Shown here one piece after another: positions 8,155 through 16,728 of a stretch of DNA of 64,000 nucleotides. The notes below the pieces were generated by a model, which saw only the letters and a program-made list of their open reading frames with translations, did not search any database and was not told the origin of the DNA. Numbering within the stretch: position 1 is the first letter of the stretch; each line of letters starts with the position of its first letter. Source of the stretch: CAYRYU01 sp964428355 (GTDB taxonomy: Bacteria > Muiribacteriota > Ozemobacteria > Ozemobacterales > Ozemobacteraceae); contig CAYRYU010000023.1 of the NCBI GenBank assembly GCA_964428355.1, positions 1 to 64,000 on the forward strand, given 5' to 3'. A program made the translations under genes and the position numbers.

Positions 8155-9948
8155 TTGAGGGTGAATCGCGTGCTGGAGGCGAATTTGAGAAACCATTTAA
8201 CTGTGCTGTCCCTTGCGGGGTTGTTTGTGATGTTCTCTGTCGGCCAGGTTTTTTCGAGACCGGAAGGAGGCCCCATGCCCGTTCGGATTTCGGTTGATGA
8301 GCGGGTGGAGCTTATCAGCATCATTTTCAGGCTTGCCGGCAACTCAGAATACTGCCAATGCCGGGTTCCGGCGTATGACAAGGAAATCCAGACCTGGTTC
8401 GAAGGCGCGAAGAACCACCCAGTGGTCAAACTGGCTTCCCGTCTTCGGCAGGAAAGAGGCGTGAGTTATGACGCCCCCATGTCGCTTTCGGTGCATCTTG
8501 TCGAGGGTTTGTCCCTGGTGGGAAGGGTTCCACTTTCTCCGTTGCCGGGTGAGATTGACGACCGCTGGACTCCTGAAGACCTCGGCGAATTCTGCTCTCT
8601 TGCACGTGATTTCGTGAAAGACACCAGGTTTGGGGAGTTCTTCAAGGCTCATTCACCCTTGTACCGGGCATCCTGTCATGCGCTGGAATCGGTCCTTTCT
8701 TCGCAGGCGGACTTGTCCTGGTTTTCTGATTTCTTCGGAAGCACCCGGCCGGTGGATTACCGTGTGATCCTGGGCATGGCGAACGGAGGATGCTGCTACG
8801 GCGCAAGATTCGTTGCCTCGCAGGGGACCGAGATCTATTCGATCCTGGGGGTTGGCTCCGTCGACGGAAAGAGTTCCCCGGTCTTCGGACGGGGGGACAT
8901 TCCCACGATCATCCATGAATTCGGGCATTCCTACACGAATCCCCTGGTGGATGCCGCACTTCCCCAACTTGCCTCCGACGGCCAGTTCCTTTTCTCCTAC
9001 GTGATGGGCGCGATGGGGAGTCAGGCCTACGGGAACTGGGAGACGATGATGCGGGAATCCCTCGTCCGGGCGACGGTGGTCCGGTACCTCCTCGCTCGGG
9101 GTTCGAAAGACGAGGCGGAAAAGGAGATTGCTTCTGACTTCGCAAGGGAGTTCGTCTGGATCCGGGAGTTGGTGGAAAAAATGGGAGAGTACGAGAAGGA
9201 TAGGAAGACCTACCCGACATTCGAATCCTTCATGCCGGAAATAGTCAGGTTTTTCGGTGAGTTCGCCCGGGAGTTCGAGAAGGAAGAACGGAAGCGTCCA
9301 CATGTCGTTGCCCTCGATCCCGAAAACCACGCCCGAAGGGTCGACCCCGCGTTGAAGGAGATCAAGGTCACCTTCGACCGCCCGATGAAACCGGGCTTTT
9401 CGTTCTGCGGCGGCGGTGAGGAGTTTCCCGAGTCTCCGAAGGGCAAGGGCCCTTTCTGGGCTTCCGACAAAAAGACCTGTATCATGCCCGTTCGTCTCAA
9501 ACCCAGACATACCTACCGGATGGGGTTGAATTCCATCCGTTTCCGGAGTTTTGAAAGCGAGGAGGGCCTTCCCCTGCGGCCGGAGGAATACTCCTTCTCG
9601 ACCGGGGCCGGGAAGAACGAACGGGTCGTGATTCCGAAGGTGGTTTCCATGAAACCGTCGAACGGCGCGACCGATGTCGATCCCGCGCTCAACCAGATCG
9701 AGGTAACCTTCGACGTCCCGATGGGGTCCGGGCTGGCTTGGTGCGGCGGGGAAGGGTTCCCGGATACTCCGGAAGGGAAGAAGGCGTTCTGGACCGACGA
9801 CCGGAAAACCTGCATCCTTCCAGTTAAACTCGCACCGGGGGAAAAATACCTCCTCTTCCTCAACACAGATGAGATCCTGGGTTTCGAGAGTGCCGAGGGG
9901 GAACCCCTGGACCCGGTCTCCTACACCTTTTCGACCCGGGCCAGGTGA
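8155..9948 (+). CDS. Secreted DUF4932-type zinc protease with two Ig-like domains
   Basis: 597 residues from the TTG at 8155 (in-frame GTGs at 8161 and 8170 are alternatives; a stop at 8104 closes the frame). A signal peptide (LTVLSLAGLFVMFSVGQVFS) is followed by a protease-like domain with HEFGHSYTNP, in which H254, E255 and H258 should bind zinc, as in DUF4932 proteins. The C-terminal part has two tandem ~100-residue modules, each beginning with a pattern like DVDPALNQIEVTFDVPM; this is the SbsA/Big_5-type Ig-like domain common in surface proteins. The protein probably acts outside the inner membrane. Proteolytic activity is inferred from the HExxH motif. Confidence 0.8.
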   Translation: MRVNRVLEANLRNHLTVLSLAGLFVMFSVGQVFSRPEGGPMPVRISVDERVELISIIFRLAGNSEYCQCRVPAYDKEIQTWFEGAKNHPVVKLASRLRQERGVSYDAPMSLSVHLVEGLSLVGRVPLSPLPGEIDDRWTPEDLGEFCSLARDFVKDTRFGEFFKAHSPLYRASCHALESVLSSQADLSWFSDFFGSTRPVDYRVILGMANGGCCYGARFVASQGTEIYSILGVGSVDGKSSPVFGRGDIPTIIHEFGHSYTNPLVDAALPQLASDGQFLFSYVMGAMGSQAYGNWETMMRESLVRATVVRYLLARGSKDEAEKEIASDFAREFVWIRELVEKMGEYEKDRKTYPTFESFMPEIVRFFGEFAREFEKEERKRPHVVALDPENHARRVDPALKEIKVTFDRPMKPGFSFCGGGEEFPESPKGKGPFWASDKKTCIMPVRLKPRHTYRMGLNSIRFRSFESEEGLPLRPEEYSFSTGAGKNERVVIPKVVSMKPSNGATDVDPALNQIEVTFDVPMGSGLAWCGGEGFPDTPEGKKAFWTDDRKTCILPVKLAPGEKYLLFLNTDEILGFESAEGEPLDPVSYTFSTRAR

Positions 9949-10025
9949 TTCCGGCGGTTTTCAGGAGATCCAGGCTGCGCTGAGGTTGTTCCGCCCGGAT
10001 CGGCTCCGTCCGGACCGGTCTGGTT

Positions 10026-10874
10026 TCAATCGTGGTACTGGACTATGATCCGGGAAATGTATCCCTTGAATCTGTCGGCGTTCCTTTGCACGAAATTGGT
10101 ATGGGAGGAAGGCATCACCTCGTCCAGGCCGAAATGGATATTCTGCTTCCAGAAATAAGAAAGGACCGTTACTTTTCCGGGCTCGACCGGTACTTTGTAG
10201 AACTTTCGGTGCCTCTTTTCCGTCCCGGGGGAGACGCGGTCGGTTTCGTTCCTGGTTAGCCACTTTTCGAGCTCGAATTCCGGTGTTCCTGCTCCGATGA
10301 CGAACTCGGCGTAGTAACGTGAAGTGATCATGGGCATCTGGCGCGTGACCGTGGTCACTTTCTCCACGATGACCTCGGGCTTTCCCTTGCCGTCCTTGTG
10401 CTTGTCCTTGGGCGCGGGTTTCGGGCTCTTCTCGACCTTCCTGACGGTTTCCGTAACAGGGATGGTGTATTGACCATTCTGGAAGCATTCGACCAGTCTG
10501 GCGGGGCCGCATCCACCCCACTTTCCAGTGTTGTCTTTCATCCTGACGTTCAGGTAGCCGGGCCCTCTGGCTACCCAATCTTTCGAGGCGCAGATGATGA
10601 CCAGACCGCACCCCATCTCCTTCAGTTTCGAAAGCCGTTCGGCGACCCTGGTCGACGCTGGAGTCTGAGGCTTCGGTGTGACCGGTTTTTCAGTTGCGGC
10701 GGGGGGGACGACCTCATCCGGGGAAGCCTCGTCGTCGGAATTCCTTTCGTCCTGGAGCTTCAGGATCTGTTCGTTGGAAAACCCCATTTCCTTCAGCTCT
10801 TTTATCTCGTCCAGCGTGAATGCAAGGCAAACCCCGGACAAAAAAAACCATACCAATGCAATCGCTTTTCTCAC
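10026..10874 (-). CDS. Secreted hypothetical protein with N-terminal SHOCT-like helical motif
   Basis: 282 residues from a GTG at 10874 with a textbook AAGGAG site six bases upstream; the in-frame ATG at 10901 lies before this site and is less likely. A signal peptide (AIALVWFFLSGVCLA) is followed by a helical stretch LDEIKELKEMGFSNEQILKL that resembles the small SHOCT-type oligomerisation motif, then a Pro-rich linker. The remaining ~180 residues contain four cysteines and lysine-rich loops and are unrecognised. It lies downstream of the next minus-strand gene by 104 bases. Function unknown. Confidence 0.65.
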   Translation of the reverse strand: MRKAIALVWFFLSGVCLAFTLDEIKELKEMGFSNEQILKLQDERNSDDEASPDEVVPPAATEKPVTPKPQTPASTRVAERLSKLKEMGCGLVIICASKDWVARGPGYLNVRMKDNTGKWGGCGPARLVECFQNGQYTIPVTETVRKVEKSPKPAPKDKHKDGKGKPEVIVEKVTTVTRQMPMITSRYYAEFVIGAGTPEFELEKWLTRNETDRVSPGTEKRHRKFYKVPVEPGKVTVLSYFWKQNIHFGLDEVMPSSHTNFVQRNADRFKGYISRIIVQYHD

Positions 10875-10978
10875 GTCTTTCTCCTTGGCTCCGATCTTCA
10901 TGGAGTGTGTTCGAATTCTGGCATTTCCTTGATTGAGGGACTTCTCGCGAGGTTCTGGAAGTTCGGAAGGGTGCCCGG

Positions 10979-12970
10979 TCAGTCTCCCTTGAATGCCGCC
11001 TGGAGATCTGAAGAGGAAACGGTAGGAACGTTCTTCTCCCACCAGTCGGCCCACGACTTCTTCAGGCCGGTCCGTCCTTCCGGGGCATACCAGCCGGAGA
11101 TGTCGGGGATCTGCCTTTTGGAGGCGAGATTCATGAGCCCGATCATCGTCCGGATCTGACAAACGAGCTGCCGGTGGGAAAAGATCGTGCCGGCTTTTTC
11201 GAGGGGGCGGAAAACCTCGAACAAACGTGGGACTGATTCCAGGTTCCCGTCTTCGGCCAGAACAAGGTTGGCTTCGTCTGCGAAGATCGTTCCCTGCTGC
11301 GTTCCCAGGCTCTTCATCGTTTCCCGGACTTTTCCGAGAGTTTCCTGGCCGGCTTTTCGCGATACAGCTTCCGCTCCGGCAACCACGCGGAAATCGGAAA
11401 CCGGCGCGGCGAGAAGCTCTCCAAGCCGATTTTCGGGAAGTCCCTTCGCAAGAACACGTGCCGAATCGAGCCAGAACATTCCCGAACGCTCTTCCGGAAG
11501 CTCGGGAAGCTTCAGGAAAAAGGGCATGGCTTTTTCCGGGCTTGCTTCGGCGAGGCCCCCAAGGCTTTCGAGGAGGGGACCCAGCTCCCGTTCCTCCTTG
11601 AATCCGGTTTTTTTCATAGAGAGGATCCCGAACTTCGAATCGAGCAGGGAAGAGATCTTCTCCGCGATTTCGGGATTGGGACAAAATGCGAGATTTCCCA
11701 GGGCCATCGATTTGCTAAGATCGTCAAGGGAATCGATCTTCGGAAGAAGGACTTGCCCTATTTTGCCACGGAGATCCGCGTCGAGCATCCGGATCTCCAT
11801 GGTCATGTAGATCCATCGGGGAGGCGATTTCCTGACGGCTTCCTCGCGGCTCATCCCTTGCTGTATCAGCATGTTGAGCACGTTCGGATCTGGTTCGGCG
11901 GGCTTCTGGAATTCCGCGATCATTTGCTGGAAGGCTTGCTCCTGCCGCTCCCGGGGGATTCCGAACTTGTTGGAGTTGTTGGAGCCAGGAGGTTGAGGCG
12001 CAGCAGGAAGCTGGAATTGCGGGAGGTTCAAGCCCTCAATCATCGCTTTTTCGATCATTTCCCGGTTTTTCGGGTTCATTCCCAGTCTCGCCAGAATCCA
12101 ATGATATTCGGAACGCCCGGGCTCGGGAACCTTCGCGAGGCCCTTCAAAAGCGCCGGAAGAATCCGGGAATCGCTCACCTGCGAAAGATCGAGGATAAGA
12201 TCCTTGATCCGGGGGCGATTCGGAAGGTCTTCGAGGAACTCGAGAATTCTGGCGACTTTGGCTTGCATGGTTTTCTCGTCCGCATCTCGAGCGAGGGCAA
12301 CATCCTGCCAATAACCCTCCCATTCCCCGGAAGGCTTCTCTCGCGACTCCTGGGGTTCAGGCGGCTCCCGACCCGGGTTCATCCGGGAGGCGATTTTCTG
12401 GAGCTGTCGGAAAAGGGGAAGATTCCCTCCCCCCGGGGATTTACAGATCTTCTCGATGGTTTGACGTGCTTCGGGAAAGGTCAGGCGCATTCTTGGCGGT
12501 TGAGGGGTTGCGAACTCGTAGCTGCCGGTGGCGGTCTCTTTCAGCCGGAATCTGCCCTGGAACAGGGGAACCGAGTAATGGAAGTCACGAAACGTTGGAG
12601 GAGGGCTGGAAGAACCCGCAAAGGAGGTACTGGTGATGTTTGATGGGGCCTCGTTTCCCTTTTTCCAGGCAGTTACCAGATAGACTTCGCTTGCCAGTGT
12701 TTCGGGAAACACGGGGCCGTACTGGTTGGGGGGAACCCTGAGGATCAGCTCATCGCCAGATTTCGGGTCTCCCTTGAAGACCTCCCGAACCCGGTAAAGG
12801 GCCGTTATTCCTCCTCCGGTCCGGCATTCGAGTATGGCAACGAGGTCTGCCCCGGAAACCAGCACCTCGAAAGGCGCGGGGTCGATGGTCGTCGCCACCC
12901 CCTGCGTGACGATAAGTGCGACCAGGGCGGGAAGGAACAGACCGACGTATTTCATGCTGGTTCGTTTCAT
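10979..12970 (-). CDS. Large secreted protein with HEAT-like helical repeats
   Basis: 663 residues; start at 12970 set by GGAGG five bases upstream, followed by a signal peptide (YVGLFLPALVALIVTQGVA). The first ~110 residues form a beta-rich domain (VSGADLVAILECRTGGG, VREVFKGDPKSGDELILRV) typical of secreted proteins with a dockerin- or CARDB-like look, but no family is assigned. From about residue 220 the protein is a series of helices with leucine periodicity, consistent with HEAT/ARM-like repeats. There is no catalytic signature. It faces the divergent DUF4139-like gene across the repeat-containing intergenic region. Confidence 0.65.
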   Translation of the reverse strand: MKRTSMKYVGLFLPALVALIVTQGVATTIDPAPFEVLVSGADLVAILECRTGGGITALYRVREVFKGDPKSGDELILRVPPNQYGPVFPETLASEVYLVTAWKKGNEAPSNITSTSFAGSSSPPPTFRDFHYSVPLFQGRFRLKETATGSYEFATPQPPRMRLTFPEARQTIEKICKSPGGGNLPLFRQLQKIASRMNPGREPPEPQESREKPSGEWEGYWQDVALARDADEKTMQAKVARILEFLEDLPNRPRIKDLILDLSQVSDSRILPALLKGLAKVPEPGRSEYHWILARLGMNPKNREMIEKAMIEGLNLPQFQLPAAPQPPGSNNSNKFGIPRERQEQAFQQMIAEFQKPAEPDPNVLNMLIQQGMSREEAVRKSPPRWIYMTMEIRMLDADLRGKIGQVLLPKIDSLDDLSKSMALGNLAFCPNPEIAEKISSLLDSKFGILSMKKTGFKEERELGPLLESLGGLAEASPEKAMPFFLKLPELPEERSGMFWLDSARVLAKGLPENRLGELLAAPVSDFRVVAGAEAVSRKAGQETLGKVRETMKSLGTQQGTIFADEANLVLAEDGNLESVPRLFEVFRPLEKAGTIFSHRQLVCQIRTMIGLMNLASKRQIPDISGWYAPEGRTGLKKSWADWWEKNVPTVSSSDLQAAFKGD

Positions 12971-13021
12971 TGAATCCTCCAATGGTTCCCCGGTTCTCGG
13001 TGGCGGGCCGGTTCCGCTGAC

Positions 13022-13050
13022 AATATATCAGACACCGCTCCGAATGGGAA
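13022..13050 (-). promoter_or_regulatory. Candidate promoter for the HEAT-like gene
   Basis: Read on the minus strand: TTCCCA (-35), 17-bp spacer, TATATT (-10), about 50 bases before the ATG at 12970. Matches 4/6 and 5/6. Confidence 0.4.
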
Positions 13051-13110
13051 TTTGGATTCTCGGATCGGGCTTCCATTCCTCTGTTCCTGGCTGGAACCTG
13101 ATCCGATTCT

Positions 13111-13205
13111 GCTTGTTGCGGCCGAATAAGCTTGTTGCGGCCGAATAAGCTTGTTGCGGCCGGATAAGCTTGTTGCGGCCGGATAAGCTTGTTGCGGCCG
13201 GATAA
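13111..13205. repeat. Five-copy 19-bp tandem repeat
   Basis: Five direct repeats of GCTTGTTGCGGCCGRATAA with no spacers: copies begin at 13111, 13130, 13149, 13168 and 13187. Copies 1-2 have A and copies 3-5 have G at the variable base. Each unit contains the palindromes CGGCCG and, across unit junctions, AAGCTT. At least one more unit follows the gap (13342-13360), so the true copy number is unknown. Confidence 0.95.
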
Positions 13206-13237
13206 GGAAGGGTAGAATGTGCCTGGTGGACTGGAGT

Positions 13238-13337
13238 NNNNNNNNNNNNNNNNNNNNNNNNNNNNNNNNNNNNNNNNNNNNNNNNNNNNNNNNNNNNNNN
13301 NNNNNNNNNNNNNNNNNNNNNNNNNNNNNNNNNNNNN
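13238..13337. other. 100-N scaffold gap (gap 1)
   Basis: Exactly 100 Ns. The 55 bases just before the gap (13183-13237) are identical to the 55 bases just after it (13338-13392), which suggests two contigs that end in the same k-mer at a tandem repeat. Confidence 0.98.
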
Positions 13338-13343
13338 ATAAGC

Positions 13344-13373
13344 TTGTTGCGGCCGGATAAGGAAGGGTAGAAT
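13344..13373 (+). promoter_or_regulatory. Candidate promoter arising from the last repeat unit
   Basis: TTGTTG (-35) lies inside the repeat unit, an 18-bp spacer follows, then TAGAAT (-10). This is about 70 bases before the ATG at 13442. The same -10 hexamer recurs upstream of several other genes in the window. Confidence 0.45.
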
Positions 13374-13441
13374 GTGCCTGGTGGACTGGAGTGCCCGGGA
13401 AGCCGGCGTCCAAAAGTCCGCCCTTCGGGAGGAAAAAGAGA

Positions 13442-15154
13442 ATGAGAAAGTTGGAAGAAAAAGTGCCTGCCCGCGTCGTTTTCCTGTTGCTTGCATCTGC
13501 CCTTCTGGCGCCCCATTTCGCCGCATTCGGGGAGGAGCCGCCGAAGGCGGAAATGAAAATCTACAATGTGGCCCTGTTCAAGAACGGGCTGTCCTATTTC
13601 CGCGCCACCGCGACCTTTCCCGCCCGCGTGACTTCAGTATCCCTCGGGCGACTTCCCGTTCCCACCTTCGGGACTTTCTGGGCGAGATATCCCGGGAGCC
13701 TGAAGGTCAGGAAGCTTGTCACATCACTCGAAACCGTCGAAGAACCGATTTCCCCTCAAAGTGTTTCCCAGATCGTTCTGGCCAATGCAGGCCGGAGGGC
13801 CCGGCTCTTTTTCGGAAACGGCCCGACGGAAAGCATCGAGGGAACCGTCGTGGAACCCACCCAAGAAAGCGATTTCCATGATGATGCTGGTCCGTATTCC
13901 ATGAATTTCCGCTCCCCGGGTCCCACCCAACCGTACTTCGGGGTGCGGGCACCCCCCCAAGCACCGGTTCTTCTGGTGAAGAACGAGAAGGGTCTCATCG
14001 CGTTACACCCGGGGTCGGTAATCCGGGCCGAGTTCGAGGGGAGTGATCCCGTGGTCAAGGTCACCCAGAAGAGGAAACGGCCAACCATAAGGTTCGAGGC
14101 CGAGCCCGCCGAGAGTCCGGTTCCCATCGAGGTGACATTCCTTGCAAAGGGCATCACCTGGGTTCCGGGATATCTTGTCGACCTGACCGACCCGGCGACC
14201 GCCACCCTTTCCGCGGGCGCCCAGATCATCAATGAAGTCTGCGATCTGGACGGGGTTTCCCTTGATCTGGTCACGGGTTTCCCGAACGTCCGGTTCGGTG
14301 AAATCAGCAACCCGGTTGCGATGGCGCAGAGTCTCGCCGATTTCCTCGCATCCCTTGCGGCCGGACGAACCGATCCCGCGAGGATGTTCCGGAACGGAAT
14401 GGCCCAGCAGGCTATCGTCATGAACAACATGGACGTCCGGACGGGTGCGGGGGGTGGCCTGGAAGGATACTCAATCCCAACGGAAGGGGCTGTCTCGGAA
14501 GATCTTTTCCTTTTTCCCCTCGAGAAATTCTCCCTGAAAAAGGGTGAAACAGTGTGGGTTCCTCTCTATTCCGTCGGAGTACCCTACCATCACGTCTATA
14601 CCTGGAAGATCGGGGATTATCTCGATCCGAACGAGCGTTATCAGCAGTCTTCCCGTCCGGCTGACGAGGTTCCCGGACAAGAGGTCTGGCACTCCTGCCG
14701 GTTGACGAATTCGATGAAGATGCCGCTCACGACAGCGGCTGCTGAGTTCGTGGCGGAAGGAAGATTCGTGGGCCAGGACATGTGCTTCTACACCGCCCCC
14801 GGAGCGAGGACAACCATCAAGATCAACCGGGCAATGAACGTGGTGGCTGATGAGACAGAATCAGAAACAGAGCGGAAACGGGATGCCGCGGTTTTCTATG
14901 GCTCCTCGTTCGATATGGTGTCGGTCCGGGGACATCTCAAGGTGAGGAACCGGATGGACAAGGTCATCAAGATCGAGATAACCAAGGAGCTTTCGGGGGA
15001 GGTGAAAAAAACGGAGCCGCCTGCCCGGGACACACCAACAGCCAAGGGACTCAAGAAGGTGAACCCCAGCCATTCCCTTGTGTGGGAGATCGAGGTTGGT
15101 CCCCTGGAAGAGAGGAGCCTTCAGTATGAATATCAGGTCTACATCAGGAACTGA
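13442..15154 (+). CDS. Secreted DUF4139-like protein
   Basis: 570 residues from the ATG at 13442 with a GAGGAAAAAGAGA purine-rich site. A signal peptide (VVFLLLASALLAPHFAAFG) is followed by a beta-rich body. The central segment VTFLAKGITWVPGYLVDL, followed by LSAGAQIINEVCDLDGVSLDLVTGFPN, is the hallmark of DUF4139-type proteins, which carry a repeated 'W-x-P-x-Y' beta fold. The end RSLQYEYQVYI also fits. Role in the envelope is unknown. The FosA-like gene follows after four bases, so the two are co-transcribed. Confidence 0.75.
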   Translation: MRKLEEKVPARVVFLLLASALLAPHFAAFGEEPPKAEMKIYNVALFKNGLSYFRATATFPARVTSVSLGRLPVPTFGTFWARYPGSLKVRKLVTSLETVEEPISPQSVSQIVLANAGRRARLFFGNGPTESIEGTVVEPTQESDFHDDAGPYSMNFRSPGPTQPYFGVRAPPQAPVLLVKNEKGLIALHPGSVIRAEFEGSDPVVKVTQKRKRPTIRFEAEPAESPVPIEVTFLAKGITWVPGYLVDLTDPATATLSAGAQIINEVCDLDGVSLDLVTGFPNVRFGEISNPVAMAQSLADFLASLAAGRTDPARMFRNGMAQQAIVMNNMDVRTGAGGGLEGYSIPTEGAVSEDLFLFPLEKFSLKKGETVWVPLYSVGVPYHHVYTWKIGDYLDPNERYQQSSRPADEVPGQEVWHSCRLTNSMKMPLTTAAAEFVAEGRFVGQDMCFYTAPGARTTIKINRAMNVVADETESETERKRDAAVFYGSSFDMVSVRGHLKVRNRMDKVIKIEITKELSGEVKKTEPPARDTPTAKGLKKVNPSHSLVWEIEVGPLEERSLQYEYQVYIRN

Positions 15155-15158
15155 AACG

Positions 15159-15563
15159 ATGATCGACGGGATCAACCATATCACCCTTTCCGTGGTCGAT
15201 ATCGGCACTTCGTTCCTTTTCTACAGGGATGTTTTGGGGTTCAAGCCTGTCATGAGATCACCCTTCAGCGCGTATTTCACCTTCGGCGGGATCTGGCTCG
15301 CCCTTGTCGAAGAGAAGTCGGCAAACCGGGAAAACGACACCTACGCTCATATAGCCCTCAACCTGGTAAAAAAGGACTTCCGGACCATGGTCGAACGCCT
15401 GGTCGAAAACGGGGTGGTACAATGGCAGGAAAACCGCTCGGAGGGCGAATCCTTCTACTTCCTCGATCCGAGCGGAAACCGGTTCGAGTTGCACTACTCG
15501 ACGCTCGAAGCCCGTGTCAAACACGGGAAGGAGGAATGGGACGGCGTGGAGTGGTTCGTCTGA
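15159..15563 (+). CDS. FosA/FosB-family glyoxalase-fold thiol transferase
   Basis: 134 residues. The start at 15159 is four bases past the upstream stop. It has the vicinal-oxygen-chelate fold length of fosfomycin-resistance thiol transferases. The metal ligands fall at exactly the FosA positions: H7, H64 and E110. Other FosA active-site residues are also conserved: T9, Y39, W46, S94, S98, Y100 and R119. Residue 90, lysine in FosA, is glutamine here. The segment SAYFTFGGIWLALVEEK resembles FosB, while ENRSEGESFYFLDP resembles FosA. Known members add glutathione or bacillithiol to the fosfomycin epoxide. Resistance is likely but unproven, and another epoxide or thiol substrate is possible. Confidence 0.85.
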   Translation: MIDGINHITLSVVDIGTSFLFYRDVLGFKPVMRSPFSAYFTFGGIWLALVEEKSANRENDTYAHIALNLVKKDFRTMVERLVENGVVQWQENRSEGESFYFLDPSGNRFELHYSTLEARVKHGKEEWDGVEWFV

Positions 15564-15692
15564 ATGGGTCGGCCGTTCAGTCGCTCGGAAGCTCAACCGC
15601 TCCATTCGATCACACTTGATTCCAACGGTTGGTTTTTGGGATGAATTGGGTTACCTTGGGGAATCCTGACATCAAACATTGGAGGCCTTTCG

Positions 15693-16466
15693 GTGATTAT
15701 CGACCAGTTGAATTCAGTCCATTCCCGGTTCGGGGCATTTTTATGCACACTCCTCGCCGTTTTCATGGCTCTCCCCGCCACCGCACTCGAACCGGTTTTC
15801 CGGGTTCGACTCGACGGTGAGATCAAAGTCGCTCACACCGTTCCCATCAACCAGGCCCCGTGTTGGCAGTTGGTCGCCGAGGGATTCAACGTTCCAGGGG
15901 ATCCTTCCGCGAAGGCGTTCGCCATCGACAATAACTTCCCCCCCTCGCAGGACAAATGGAAAAGCACTGTTCCGGCTTACGGGAAATTCCGTTTCAACTA
16001 CCCTCTCGGCGTTGCGAGGAGCACTACTCCCGCGGCGGCGTTCAAAGTGAAATCTCTTGGACACAAGGCGTGCAGCTCGGTCGAATGGAGGCCCCAGACC
16101 AAGCAGCTTTCCATGAAATGGAAGATCGTCGACGATACCTCCAAATTCGTCAACGGAGACGGCTCGAAAGGGAAATGCATTGAGCTGACATCCGAAAAAG
16201 ACGCGGTCCTTCTGGTTGCTTGCGGGGAGGGCAAGCGCTGGGCAGCCGGTGGATACGAAATGGCCGACATCGGGGGATGGGGAAACACCCGCCGGTATTC
16301 CGATCCGGTTTACATGGAACCGATGGACGAAGGAAAGATCGAGTATTACTACGCGATGGCGGTTCACTTCAACTGGTGCGCCAGCAAGGTCCTGGCGATT
16401 CAGACCGTTGGGAAGGGCGTTACGAAGAACCCCGAAGTCTACATCGATGGCAAGAAGGTCCTCTAG
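15693..16466 (+). CDS. Secreted hypothetical protein
   Basis: 257 residues from a GTG at 15693 with GGAGG eight bases upstream. A signal peptide (FLCTLLAVFMALPATA) leads into a beta-rich domain with five cysteines. Motifs such as CWQLVAEGF and GGYEMADIGGWG are not recognised. It ends just before a strong terminator (16490-16527), so it is the last gene of its unit. The general style (small secreted beta protein, ~240 residues) resembles the gene at 61091, but no convincing homology was seen. Confidence 0.6.
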   Translation: MIIDQLNSVHSRFGAFLCTLLAVFMALPATALEPVFRVRLDGEIKVAHTVPINQAPCWQLVAEGFNVPGDPSAKAFAIDNNFPPSQDKWKSTVPAYGKFRFNYPLGVARSTTPAAAFKVKSLGHKACSSVEWRPQTKQLSMKWKIVDDTSKFVNGDGSKGKCIELTSEKDAVLLVACGEGKRWAAGGYEMADIGGWGNTRRYSDPVYMEPMDEGKIEYYYAMAVHFNWCASKVLAIQTVGKGVTKNPEVYIDGKKVL

Positions 16467-16489
16467 GGCTTTCGAGTAACCTTTTACAA

Positions 16490-16527
16490 ACAGGAATGTT
16501 GCCCGTGTTGGGCGACATTCCTGTTTT
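16490..16527 (+). terminator. Rho-independent terminator
   Basis: Stem ACAGGAATGT-T-GCCC / GGGC-G-ACATTCCTGT with a GTGTT loop and one internal T/G pair, followed by TTT. It lies 24 bases after the stop of the secreted protein gene at 16466. Confidence 0.8.
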
Positions 16528-16728
16528 CGGCCGGTCTTTTCGGTTCAAGGAAACGGGAGGTGGCCCCTTCGGGTGGGATTAAGGTAAAATGTCCTTGAGC
16601 TTCACCCCAAACGGGAGTCTGTCGCTGTCGAAGTTTTCCTCCGGAGAGAACCTCCGGGTTGGGTTTTCGAGGATTGAGGGTCCGCGCGTTCCTTATTCGA
16701 AGAAGCATATACTCGAAAAGGAGATCCG

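Larger units (their letters stand above)
12971..13441. other. Divergent intergenic region with tandem repeat and gap
   Basis: About 470 bases between two divergent genes. It holds a minus-strand promoter candidate, the 19-bp tandem repeat, a 100-N gap and a plus-strand promoter candidate (each listed separately). No gene is seen; open frames here are created by the repeat and the Ns. Confidence 0.7.

Noticed and set aside
10875..11684. N-terminal extension of the SHOCT-like secreted protein
   Set aside because: The frame is open but overlaps the HEAT-like gene and lacks a start; the strong AAGGAG-GTG at 10874 marks the real start.
13111..13205. CRISPR array
   Set aside because: The repeats are contiguous 19-mers with no spacers and no cas genes nearby.
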